NCBI GenBank assembly: GCA_947498455.1
Contig: CANMKK010000014.1
Coordinates: forward strand, 50,530-114,529
DNA length: 64,000 bases
Direction: 5' to 3'
Source: an uncultured Aquimarina sp.
GTDB taxonomy: Bacteria; Bacteroidota; Bacteroidia; Flavobacteriales; Flavobacteriaceae
The notes under the pieces were generated by a model, which saw only the letters and a list, made by a program, of their open reading frames with translations, was not told the origin of the DNA and made no database searches. Positions 36,398-45,869 of this stretch are shown piece by piece. Made by a program: the position numbers and the translations under genes. Numbering within the stretch: position 1 is the first letter of the stretch; each line of letters starts with the position of its first letter.

Positions 36398-36457
36398 ATG
36401 ATAAAAAAATACTTCTTTCCTATTTTATATTTTAAAAGTACAGTTGATCCAATGTAG
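36398..36457 (+). pseudogene. Decayed gene start
   Basis: An ATG opens MIKKYFFPILYFKSTVDPM and then stops. The opening resembles that of the large protein downstream (MIKYYFVTLYKRL) and is preceded by ATACCCT next to the ATG. With the direct-repeat element 99 bp upstream, it looks like the surviving 5' end of a deleted member of the cluster. Weak evidence. Confidence 0.3.
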
Positions 36458-36567
36458 ATCTGATTTCTAGCCTTACAATATCTTATTTATTTCTTTTAAA
36501 AAAGAAATAGAGGTATGTAATGAGATTTCAGTCCAAATGATTGATTACTATTTTGTTTTTTTTCAAT

Positions 36568-36585
36568 TGTCTGGTTTTTGTCCGG
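36568..36585 (+). promoter_or_regulatory. Direct-repeat element TGTCTGG-TTTT-TGTCCGG
   Basis: A 7-mer repeated after T4 (11-bp period), ending 70 bp before the start codon at 36655. Same design and almost the same position as at 45788 and 62250. Confidence 0.55.
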
Positions 36586-36654
36586 TACAATAAGTACTAT
36601 GTTTTTTAGCAAAGCTATTTATTTGCTAAACTATTTTAAAAAGCTCCTTATCAT

Positions 36655-39600
36655 ATGATAAAATATTACTTTGTTACATTATATAAAAGACTGATCCTAA
36701 CAATTATATTTGTTATTAGTTATGTAAGTTCAATGGGGCAAAGCATTGAACCTATTTCGACTATAACAACAGCACAAAAGCAACCTCTTATCGTAGATTA
36801 TTTAGGGGAAGGTGCAGGATCGAGTGCAATTTTAGGATTCTTTTTTCTGGATATTGATACAGATTTAGATGGTTTACCGGATTTTTATGAAACCGCTCCT
36901 GGTGATGATTTAGATGGAGATGGGCTAATCAATAGTGTAGATCCTGATGATGATAATGATGGGATTCCTGATGCGGCGGATGTGCAACCTGTGGGAATCA
37001 CATCTATGGCCGCCTCTTATTTTAGAAATGGAACAACAGCTGCGACTAATGGGAATACGTCTGGAGATTATTGGCAATTTTTACCTAATAGTATACAGAG
37101 TTCAGGAGCCTATTCTGGATATTATGAGCACCCAGCTGTTTATCTATATATCGATAATAATATTAACAATATCCCGGACATTTTAGAATATACTATAGTA
37201 AGTAATACGATGCCTCCTTTTGCAGTTGATAAAGGTGTTAGTACCTCTCATGCAATCCTTGGTAGTTTCGAAGGGCTTTTAGGAGATTGGTCATATTCAG
37301 GATCACCAACTACAGAAGAACATAGCACGGGAAGAACGATATTTTATATCTGCGATGATGATAGAGGCTCATTTCAAACGCCTCAGTACACTAATAATTC
37401 ACTTTACTCAATTACAGATATTTATGACAGTACAGATAATCAGGTGGATTATAATATTTATGGTACAACTGACAATCAGAGTACATTGATCCCTCAGACA
37501 ATTCTGGGTACGGATTCGGATGGTGAGGAGTTTTATAAATACAGGTGGTTTGATGAGATCGTTGTAAATCCAGATAGAGAATTAGTAATTTTTGCTTCTG
37601 TTTTTTGGAGTTCGGGAGGTTCAGGTGTAAATACCTATTATTCCAAAACCGAGTTTAATCCAGATAGTGCATCATCTTCTCCTACTAGAAATGGTGCTAC
37701 AACAGGTGATAATTTTGGTGGTAGCTCTATAAGCAATTGGTTTCCCCAATTTCAGAATGGATCAGATCATGATAGATTAGTAGCAGATGTTTTTGGAACA
37801 GGCACTACCTGGGCAATGATCGCATCATCTCCTACAGATGGCAGTAGCCCTGTGGCTATTAATCCAGTAAATCAAGCTTGGGTGGATATTTATGAAAACT
37901 GGACACCAGCTACCAGAATTATTCAATATAGAGCAGTAGCCGATTGGTTTTCCAGTACCGCTGCAGATGTGAATACAGCGATTAACAATCGATATGGGTA
38001 TGACCTTGCAACAGATTCTCAAAACGTAATTATAAGAGCAAAAGAAGGAATACAACCTCATTTTATGGTGGTTTCACCTACAGGAGATCCTAATAGCTTT
38101 ATTATTGGAGTTGAAGACCTTTTCGGTGGAGGAGATAGAGATTATGAAGATGAGATGTTCTATATTACTTTTACCAATGATGTTCGTGTTGCCGTAACCA
38201 AAACGGATGATTTTACACTTAATCAATGTGCAGAAGATACGATACAATATGAAGTGATTATCGAAAACTTCGGAGGATCGACGGCTACTAATGTCATGTT
38301 TAATGAGACACTAGATACCAATACTACGCTAGAAGTTGGATCAGTAACAACTACGTCTGGAAGCATTACGATAGGAAATACAGTCGGGGATATAGACGTA
38401 CAAGTTACTATAGGAAACATTGCTGCCGGAGAAGCTGTTACGGTTAATTTTAATGTATCTGTTAATACAGGTGTTTTTCCAACGACTACAGATATATCGA
38501 ATCAAGGAACGGTTTCGGGAAGTAATTTTTCTGATGTTCTTACGGGTGATCCGGATGCCTTGGTACATTTTACTCCAACGATTACCGATCTGTCTGATAT
38601 GGTAGATAATGAAGCACCATCCATAACGTGTCCGGGAGATCAGATGGTAAATCTTGAAAGTAGTTGTCAATTTACTCTTATAGATTATACAGGACTGGCT
38701 ACCACTAGTGATAATTGTGCTACAACAATATCGGTCACACAAAGCCCAGCAATTGGCGATATAGTAACTAGTGATACTGTGGTAACACTAACCGCTGATG
38801 ATGGAAATGGCAATACAAGTACCTGTACGTTTAATGTTATTATTACAGATACTGTTGATCCTATTATAGAATGTACAAGGGATATAACTGCAACTAATGA
38901 TCCCGGAGAATGTGGTGCTATCGTTAATTTTGATCCGCCTACGGGAAAGTACTTACGTATCAATACAGGAACACTAACATCAGGACCAAGTCTAGCAACG
39001 AGTGGAGGAACAACTAATTGGGCAAGTGTAGCTTACAATCCTGATTTGGATATATACTATTCTTTAAGAGGGGGTAATACAGGAATGCCGTTCAGGACAT
39101 ATGATGGAAATGGAAATACGCTTGTAACTAATACAACAGGTTTCGATTTCCGTGGATTATGGTGGAACCCGAATACTAGTGAGTTGCAAGGAAATGGAGT
39201 AGCCGCTTCCGGATATCGCACCGTAACACTAGATGCAAGTGGGTATGCAACTAGTGGCGGAGTAACTTTTGTCACCGGTAATAACCAACCTAATAACCAT
39301 TCAAATGGAGCTTATGATTACGATGCTGATGAGATTGTTTTCTATCACGGAGGAAGATTATATACTTATGATCTAAGCGGAAATCAATTAACTGATAATG
39401 CTATTGTTAATTTCCCAGAAGCCGAGGATGGAGATATAACATCACGTTCTGTTGGATATACAGGAGTTACAGGAGCAGAAATTGTTATTTATAGCGAGTT
39501 AAATGCCAGAGTGTATTTTATTGATAAGACTACAGCGACATATAATGGGATGTTTCTCGATATGCCAGCGGGCGCGCCAACACCTAACACTTATGGTTTT

Positions 39601-42600
39601 GCATATTCAAATGGGTATGTTTTTTTACGAGAAGACGCAACTGCAGACCCTTGGATTTCTTATCAAATTGTAGTAGAAGATTTTGACAATTGCAGCACTA
39701 CTGTGGCACAAACAGGAGGATTGACGAGCGGATCTTTATTTCCGATAGGGACATCTACGATAGAGTATACGGTTACTGATGTGTCTGGTAATAGTACAAT
39801 GTGTTCTTTTGATATTACGGTCAATGATAACGAGTCCCCAATAGCTATATGTCAAGATATCACCGTACAATTAGATGCCACAGGAAATGGAACGATCACT
39901 GTTGCCGATGTAGATAATGGAAGTACGGATGCCTGTGGTATAGCATCTTTAAGTTTGGATATAACAAGTTTTACCCTAGCAGATTTAGGAGCCAATACGG
40001 TTACATTAACTGCAGAAGATACTGCTGGAAACTCATCAGATTGTACGGCAATCGTAACGGTTTTGGATGGAATAGTTCTGGATGTATTGGGTAATGGAAT
40101 CTCTATTGTTAATGGTGATACTACACCAGATGCTGCTGACAGTACAGAATTTATTTCGGTGTTATCAGGAGGGTCATCCACCAGTACCTTTACGATAGAT
40201 AATTCGGCAGGAATTCATGTATTAGATATCACTGATATTTCTATATCCGGCAGTGGTGCTGGAGCATTTACTTTAGGAGTTTATCCAACCTCTGTAGTAG
40301 CTGGTGCCAGTGATACTTTTGATATTGTTTTTGCACCCGCAACAGATGGCACTTTTGATGCGGTTGTTACTATTGAGAGTAACGATACTGATGAAAATCC
40401 ATATACTTTTGCTATTATTGGTAAAACGGGCATTGGAGCAGAAACGTTCAATTTTGATGGAAATGATGATTATGCATTGGCCAATATCAATTCGATGTCT
40501 ACGGATTTTACATTAGAAGCTTGGTTTAAAGCGGATAGTGGAGCTAATGGATATAGAGCTATTATAGTTTGGCAAAAAACAGGTCAAAATCATGAAACTT
40601 CATTAGAGGTTGCAGGCAATGGTTTACTTCGCCTTGGGCAATTTGATTATGCCAATAGTAGTTGGGCTCAAGTTTTTAGTACAACCAATGTAAAAGATGA
40701 TCAATGGCATCATGTAGCAGCGGCAAAACAAGGTAATGTATGGACTTTATATATAGATGGAGCCGAAGAAGGTACATTAACATTGCAAAATAATAACAAT
40801 GCATTTACTGGGCTTACTGATTTCAGAATAGGAAATATCCAATTTAATAATGGAAATCTTGGAGAACATTTTAGAGGCGAGATTGATGAGGTAAGAATAT
40901 GGGATTATTCACTTACCTGTACAGAAATTCTAAATCAGATGACATGCGGACTCACAGGTACTGAACCTAATTTACTTGCATATTATGATTTTAATCAAGG
41001 AGTTTCTGAGGGGAATAATCGTTTAGAAACACAACTTCTGGATCGAGGTCCTAATGGATATCATGCAACTTTAAACAATACAGCCTTAAATGGATCAAAT
41101 TCTAACTGGATAGAACCAGGAAGTGGAGTCAATCCGATTAGTTGCGTAGCTACAGCCCCAGAAATTACGGTAGAAGGTAATGGTCAATTAATCACCACTG
41201 GTGATACTACTCCGGATATAGCAGATGGAACTGATTTCGGGACTGTATCAACAGGAGCTAAAACAGTTCAAACTTTTACCATTAACAATGTAGGAGGTGG
41301 TACTTTAGAAATTACAGGAATAACGGTGAGCGGAACTGAATTTTCATTAGAAAGTGTACTAACTTTTCCAGTGTCTATTACAGCAGGAAGTGCTATGGAT
41401 TTTGAAGTTGCATTTTTGTCCAACTCCTGTACAGCATCTAGTTTTAATGGAAGTATACAAATTGATTCTAATGATTGTATTATAGGAACTTTTTCATATG
41501 ATATTTCAGCTTCGGTTATTGATGATGTTAAACCAACAGTAGTTTGTCAAAATATTACCGTACAATTAGATGCTATGGGTAATGCAACAATTACAGCTTC
41601 AGATGTAGATAATGGTTCGTCTGATGCTTGTGGAATTGCTTCTACAGCAATTGATGTTACTTCTTTTGATTGTAGTGATATAGGAACCAATGACGTAATA
41701 TTAACTGTAACGGATGCCAATGGAAATAGTGATACTTGTAATGTTATAGTTACTGTAGAAGATAGTATGGATCCTACAGCCGTTTGTATAGATGCTACAG
41801 TACAATTAGATAATCTTGGTAATACATCAATAGCGATTGCAGATTTTGATGGAGGAAGTTCGGATAATTGTAATACTGAAGTTTATTTCTCTAATGATTT
41901 AACAATTTCACAAACAAGTTTTTTTAATACCAATAATAGTCCAGGAGCTGGACAATCATTTACAGCAACAGTAACGGGAATCCTTAAGATCGTCCGAATT
42001 ATGGTGGATAGAAATTACGGCAATAGAACATTCAATTTTTATAATGGTTCTGGAACAGGAACTGTGGGTAGTATCGGATCACCAGTATACACAGAAACGG
42101 GAGTTGTGCTTGTAGATAGTAATGGTGGCACAATCTGGTCAGAAGTAACCTTGTCAACACCATTTCCTGTAATTGCAGGAAATACATATTCTTTTGTAAT
42201 TGAAAGATTCACCAGAGTTTATTATGGAGGAGACAATTACCCAGGTGGTGAGTATATTTGGAGATATGATACCACATCCGGATGTTGCACCTGGGGAGAT
42301 CTGGCTTTCGAATTGGAATTTTTAGAATTTAATGAAGCCCTCGATCTGGATTGTGATGATGTAGGAATACAATCTTTTGATATTACGGCTATTGATTCCT
42401 CTGGAAATATGGATACCTGTGCTGCTTTAATTACTGTTGAAGATATGGTACAACCTACAGTAGTGTGTCAAAACATCACAGTACAACTAGATGCTACCGG
42501 AAATGCAATGATTACTGCTGCTGATGTAGATAACGGAAGCACCGATGCCTGTGGCATTGCTTCTACAGTAATCAATATTACTTCTTTTGATTGTAGCAAT

Positions 42601-45306
42601 ATAGGAACCAATAATGTGGAATTGACCGTTACGGATACCAACGGGAACAGTGATACCTGTACTACAATCGTTACAGTAGAAGATGCTGTATTACCAACAG
42701 TAGTATGTCAAAACATTACGGTGCAGTTAGACGCTACCGGAAATGCAATGATCACGGCTGCTGATGTAGATAACGAAAGCACCGATGCCTGTGGCATTGC
42801 TTCTAGAGTGATTGATATTACTTCTTTTGATTGTAGCAATATAGGAACTAATAATGTAGTACTGACAGTTACCGATACCAACGGAAATAGTGATACCTGT
42901 ATAGCTATAGTTACTGTAGAAGATATGATTTTACCTACAGTAGTTTGTCAAAATATTACCTTACAACTGGATGCTACGGGAAATGCAACGATTACCGCTG
43001 CTGATGTAGATAATGGTTCGTCTGATGCGTGTGGCATTGCTTCTACTGCAATTGATATTACTTCTTTTGATTGTAGCAATATAGGAACCAACAATGTAGT
43101 ACTGACAGTTACCGATACTAACGGAAATAGTGATACCTGTACTGTTGTAGTTACTGTAGAAGATATGATTTTACCCACAGTAGTTTGTCAAGATATCACT
43201 TTACAATTAGATGCTACTGGAAATACAACGATCACGGCTACTGATGTAGATAACGGAAGTACAGACGCCTGCGGCATTGCTTCTACAGCAATCGATATTA
43301 CTTCTTTTGATTGTAGTAATATAGGAACCAATAATGTGGAATTGACCGTTACGGATACCAACGGAAACAGTGATACCTGTATTGCCGTAGTTATTGTAGA
43401 AGATGCTGTATTGCCAACAGTAGTATGTCAAAATATTACGGTACAGTTAGATGCTACCGGAAATGCAATGATTACTGCTACTGATGTAGATAACGGAAGC
43501 ACCGATGCCTGTGGCATTGCTTCTACAGTAATCGATATTACTTCTTTTGATTGTAGCAATATAGGAACCAATAATGTGGAATTGACCGTTACCGATACCA
43601 ATGGAAACAGTGATACATGTACTGCCGTAGTTACTGTAGAAGATGCTGTATTGCCAACAGTAGTATGTCAAAATATCACAGTACATTTAGATGCTACCGG
43701 AAATGCAATGATTACTGCTACTGATGTAGATAACGGAAGCACCGATGCCTGCGGCATTGCTTCTACAGCGATTGATATTACTTCTTTTGATTGTAGTAAT
43801 ATAGGAACCAACAATGTTGTACTGACGGTAACCGATAGCAACGGAAACAGTAATATCTGTACTGCTGTAGTTACAGTAGAAGATACTATTGCACCAGTGG
43901 TGCTGTGTCAAAACATTACGGTACAATTAGATGCTACTGGGAATACAACGATCACGGCTACTGATGTGGATAACGGAAGTACCGATGCCTGCGGCATTGC
44001 TTCTACAGTAATCGATATTACTTCTTTTGATTGTAGTAATATAGGAACCAACAATGTTGTACTGACGGTAGCCGATACCAATGGAAACAGTGATACCTGT
44101 ACTGCTATAGTTACTGTAGAGGATGCTATTGCGCCAGTGGTGTTTTGTAAGGATATCACAGTACAATTGGATGCTAGCGGGAATGCAACAATTACTGCTG
44201 CCGATGTAGATAACGGAAGTACCGATGCTTGTGGCATTGCTTCTAGAGTGATTGATATTAATTCTTTTGATTGTAGTAATATAGGTACCAACAATGTTGT
44301 ACTGACGGTAACCGATAGCAACGGAAACAGTGATACCTGTACTGCTGTAGTTACAGTAGAAGATGCTATTGCACCAGTGGTGCTGTGCCAAAACATTACG
44401 GTACAATTAGATGCTACCGGGAATGCAACAATTACTGCTACTGATGTGGATAACGGAAGTACCGATGCTTGTGGAATTGCTTCTAGAGTGATTGATATTA
44501 CTTCTTTTAATTGTAGTAATATAGGAACCAACAATGTTGTACTGACGGTAACTGATAGTAACGGAAACAGTGATACTTGTACTGCTATAATTACTGTAGA
44601 GGATGCTATTGCACCAGTGGTGTTTTGTCAGGATATCACAGTACAATTGGATGCTAGCGGGAATGCAACAATTACTGCTGCTGATGTAGATAACGGAAGT
44701 ATGGATGCTTGTAGAATTGTAGGGCTTCATCTGGATAGAAATGAATTTGACTTAGATAATGTTGGAAATAATTCGGTTACACTGACAGTGACAGATGCAT
44801 CCGGTAATAGTTCTCAATGTATTGCTAATGTCTTTGTCGTTGATAATACTCCACCTATCATTACTTTGATAGGAGACGATCCGCAAGTTATAGATTTGGG
44901 ATTAGGATATACAGAATTGGGAGCAGTCACTAATGATGGTTCTCCTATCGAGATAGATATTTCAAATTTTGAAGATGTAGTAGGAAGCTATATCATAACG
45001 TATAACTCAACCGATGCTTCCGGTAATGTCGCAGCAGAAGTTACAAGGGTAGTAAACGTGGTGCATACAGATCTGACTATAGAAATTTATCCAAACCCTG
45101 TTTCCGATAGTTTTAGAGTTTTAAACTTTAGAAATATTGAAGGGTTAGAAATTTACGATATGTCAGGAAGAAGAATACATAAATTTAATCAAAAACAGTT
45201 AGAAGAACCTATTCCTGTAGATCATTTGCAAGAAGGAATCTATTGGTTCAGAGCATATTTTATTCCAAAAGGTTCTGTCTACAAAAAAATTATGATCAAT
45301 CATTAA
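36655..45306 (+). CDS. Giant T9SS-secreted HYR/LamG/repeat protein
   Basis: A 2883-residue secreted protein. In order: signal peptide (1 to about 29); Asp-rich calcium-binding TSP3-like stretch (about 66-112); DUF4114-like motif (VEDLFGGGDRDYED, about 486); DUF11-like domain (about 510-636); HYR domain (about 652-736); a second HYR unit split by a 242-residue insert (765-1006); one 80-residue HYR-like unit; choice-of-anchor D domain (about 1138-1261); LamG/concanavalin-like domain (about 1263-1490); a second anchor D domain (to about 1624); one 80-residue unit; a further unit split by about 151 residues; ten tandem 80-residue units (about 1930-2729); one DUF5011 domain; and a T9SS type A sorting domain (about 2806-2883, IYPNPVSDSFRVLNF ... 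KKIMINH). It is probably a long calcium-stiffened surface adhesin or sugar binder; the ligand is unknown. Confidence 0.88.
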   Translation: MIKYYFVTLYKRLILTIIFVISYVSSMGQSIEPISTITTAQKQPLIVDYLGEGAGSSAILGFFFLDIDTDLDGLPDFYETAPGDDLDGDGLINSVDPDDDNDGIPDAADVQPVGITSMAASYFRNGTTAATNGNTSGDYWQFLPNSIQSSGAYSGYYEHPAVYLYIDNNINNIPDILEYTIVSNTMPPFAVDKGVSTSHAILGSFEGLLGDWSYSGSPTTEEHSTGRTIFYICDDDRGSFQTPQYTNNSLYSITDIYDSTDNQVDYNIYGTTDNQSTLIPQTILGTDSDGEEFYKYRWFDEIVVNPDRELVIFASVFWSSGGSGVNTYYSKTEFNPDSASSSPTRNGATTGDNFGGSSISNWFPQFQNGSDHDRLVADVFGTGTTWAMIASSPTDGSSPVAINPVNQAWVDIYENWTPATRIIQYRAVADWFSSTAADVNTAINNRYGYDLATDSQNVIIRAKEGIQPHFMVVSPTGDPNSFIIGVEDLFGGGDRDYEDEMFYITFTNDVRVAVTKTDDFTLNQCAEDTIQYEVIIENFGGSTATNVMFNETLDTNTTLEVGSVTTTSGSITIGNTVGDIDVQVTIGNIAAGEAVTVNFNVSVNTGVFPTTTDISNQGTVSGSNFSDVLTGDPDALVHFTPTITDLSDMVDNEAPSITCPGDQMVNLESSCQFTLIDYTGLATTSDNCATTISVTQSPAIGDIVTSDTVVTLTADDGNGNTSTCTFNVIITDTVDPIIECTRDITATNDPGECGAIVNFDPPTGKYLRINTGTLTSGPSLATSGGTTNWASVAYNPDLDIYYSLRGGNTGMPFRTYDGNGNTLVTNTTGFDFRGLWWNPNTSELQGNGVAASGYRTVTLDASGYATSGGVTFVTGNNQPNNHSNGAYDYDADEIVFYHGGRLYTYDLSGNQLTDNAIVNFPEAEDGDITSRSVGYTGVTGAEIVIYSELNARVYFIDKTTATYNGMFLDMPAGAPTPNTYGFAYSNGYVFLREDATADPWISYQIVVEDFDNCSTTVAQTGGLTSGSLFPIGTSTIEYTVTDVSGNSTMCSFDITVNDNESPIAICQDITVQLDATGNGTITVADVDNGSTDACGIASLSLDITSFTLADLGANTVTLTAEDTAGNSSDCTAIVTVLDGIVLDVLGNGISIVNGDTTPDAADSTEFISVLSGGSSTSTFTIDNSAGIHVLDITDISISGSGAGAFTLGVYPTSVVAGASDTFDIVFAPATDGTFDAVVTIESNDTDENPYTFAIIGKTGIGAETFNFDGNDDYALANINSMSTDFTLEAWFKADSGANGYRAIIVWQKTGQNHETSLEVAGNGLLRLGQFDYANSSWAQVFSTTNVKDDQWHHVAAAKQGNVWTLYIDGAEEGTLTLQNNNNAFTGLTDFRIGNIQFNNGNLGEHFRGEIDEVRIWDYSLTCTEILNQMTCGLTGTEPNLLAYYDFNQGVSEGNNRLETQLLDRGPNGYHATLNNTALNGSNSNWIEPGSGVNPISCVATAPEITVEGNGQLITTGDTTPDIADGTDFGTVSTGAKTVQTFTINNVGGGTLEITGITVSGTEFSLESVLTFPVSITAGSAMDFEVAFLSNSCTASSFNGSIQIDSNDCIIGTFSYDISASVIDDVKPTVVCQNITVQLDAMGNATITASDVDNGSSDACGIASTAIDVTSFDCSDIGTNDVILTVTDANGNSDTCNVIVTVEDSMDPTAVCIDATVQLDNLGNTSIAIADFDGGSSDNCNTEVYFSNDLTISQTSFFNTNNSPGAGQSFTATVTGILKIVRIMVDRNYGNRTFNFYNGSGTGTVGSIGSPVYTETGVVLVDSNGGTIWSEVTLSTPFPVIAGNTYSFVIERFTRVYYGGDNYPGGEYIWRYDTTSGCCTWGDLAFELEFLEFNEALDLDCDDVGIQSFDITAIDSSGNMDTCAALITVEDMVQPTVVCQNITVQLDATGNAMITAADVDNGSTDACGIASTVINITSFDCSNIGTNNVELTVTDTNGNSDTCTTIVTVEDAVLPTVVCQNITVQLDATGNAMITAADVDNESTDACGIASRVIDITSFDCSNIGTNNVVLTVTDTNGNSDTCIAIVTVEDMILPTVVCQNITLQLDATGNATITAADVDNGSSDACGIASTAIDITSFDCSNIGTNNVVLTVTDTNGNSDTCTVVVTVEDMILPTVVCQDITLQLDATGNTTITATDVDNGSTDACGIASTAIDITSFDCSNIGTNNVELTVTDTNGNSDTCIAVVIVEDAVLPTVVCQNITVQLDATGNAMITATDVDNGSTDACGIASTVIDITSFDCSNIGTNNVELTVTDTNGNSDTCTAVVTVEDAVLPTVVCQNITVHLDATGNAMITATDVDNGSTDACGIASTAIDITSFDCSNIGTNNVVLTVTDSNGNSNICTAVVTVEDTIAPVVLCQNITVQLDATGNTTITATDVDNGSTDACGIASTVIDITSFDCSNIGTNNVVLTVADTNGNSDTCTAIVTVEDAIAPVVFCKDITVQLDASGNATITAADVDNGSTDACGIASRVIDINSFDCSNIGTNNVVLTVTDSNGNSDTCTAVVTVEDAIAPVVLCQNITVQLDATGNATITATDVDNGSTDACGIASRVIDITSFNCSNIGTNNVVLTVTDSNGNSDTCTAIITVEDAIAPVVFCQDITVQLDASGNATITAADVDNGSMDACRIVGLHLDRNEFDLDNVGNNSVTLTVTDASGNSSQCIANVFVVDNTPPIITLIGDDPQVIDLGLGYTELGAVTNDGSPIEIDISNFEDVVGSYIITYNSTDASGNVAAEVTRVVNVVHTDLTIEIYPNPVSDSFRVLNFRNIEGLEIYDMSGRRIHKFNQKQLEEPIPVDHLQEGIYWFRAYFIPKGSVYKKIMINH
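42441..44840 (+). repeat. Ten tandem 240-bp coding repeats
   Basis: Ten units with a constant 240-bp period encode PTVVCQNITVQLDATGNA..., STDACGIAS and NGNSDTC..VVTVEDA blocks. The units are highly alike at DNA level and in perfect register. The tenth is divergent in its second half. Each unit has three Cys (VCQ, DAC, FDC) plus a fourth near SDTC. Confidence 0.92.
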
Positions 45307-45393
45307 AACCGTGTCAACAGCTATTATAGAAATTTAGTCAAATACTCTTGATCTCAGGCTTTATTTAAAGTTTTGTGTTTTTAAAATAATTAA

Positions 45394-45473
45394 TACGATT
45401 TATGGATAAGAAATTCGTATAAAGAGTTTGAATTATTTTGTACTATATGCGAAAGTTTTATTCGTAAATCGTA
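45394..45473 (-). mobile_element. MITE family 1, short (internally deleted) copy
   Basis: An 80-bp element beginning TACGATTTATGGATAAG and ending TTCGTAAATCGTA, flanked by TAA (45391-45393 and 45474-45476). It has the same internal deletion as the copy at 12877. The rest of the 45307-45640 gap shows no gene. Confidence 0.85.
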
Positions 45474-45675
45474 TAACAATTAATAGTAAAGTTATCCAAT
45501 TTTAAAAAGGCGTATTTTTTTCTTTTTTGCTGCTACGTTGAATTGCTAAATGCATGGGGCTCAAAATTACCTCATCGTTAGAGAGCACCTTTTTGTTAGA
45601 GCGGTATTCATGTAAGCTAACATGAAAACTTTAGAAGCTAAAGAAAATGCACAAAATAAGCAAAAATTAGGGCGT

Positions 45676-45692
45676 TACCACTTTTTGCCACC
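45676..45692 (+). promoter_or_regulatory. Direct-repeat element TACCAC-TTTT-TGCCACC
   Basis: Shared element, 193 bp before the first LRR gene; one base of the left word differs from consensus. Confidence 0.5.
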
Positions 45693-45787
45693 ACTAAAAT
45701 TTCCTAGATGTATTAACGATGCCTATTATTGCAGGAACAAGTATAAACAACTGATTAACAAATAAATTAATGTTTTTTTGTAAAAAT

Positions 45788-45805
45788 TGTCCGGTTTTTG
45801 TCCGG
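45788..45805 (+). promoter_or_regulatory. Direct-repeat element TGTCCGG-TTTT-TGTCCGG
   Basis: A perfect 7-mer direct repeat with T4 spacer, ending 65 bp before the start codon. Confidence 0.6.
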
Positions 45806-45869
45806 TGGTTTTTAGGCGATTTTTGATAACGAATCGATTTATTTACAACAACAATTTTAAAAGCCCCTT

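Larger units (their letters stand above)
36136..36654. other. Gene-free 5' region of the 2883-residue protein
   Basis: It contains two direct-repeat elements (listed separately), a short decayed reading frame at 36398, and a perfect TTTCTTTT-AA-AAAAGAAA inverted repeat near 36493-36511. Nothing else is visible. Confidence 0.6.
45645..45869 (+). repeat. Duplicated promoter region, copy 1
   Basis: About 225 bp is nearly identical to 50314-50526 in front of the second LRR gene. The main difference is 11 bp missing from the second copy inside the TGTCCGG direct repeat. Both run straight into the same first codons (ATGATGATTAAAAAA), so the two genes share a duplicated control region. Confidence 0.85.

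Noticed and set aside
43908..44534. Long reverse-strand reading frames across the 240-bp array (including 43927-44406 and 44407-44730)
   Set aside because: They arise because each 240-bp unit is stop-free in those frames and the unit is repeated; low-complexity translations, no start context, fully antisense to a real gene.
42441..44840. CRISPR array
   Set aside because: The repeats are 240 bp, coding and directly adjoining, with no spacers and no cas genes.
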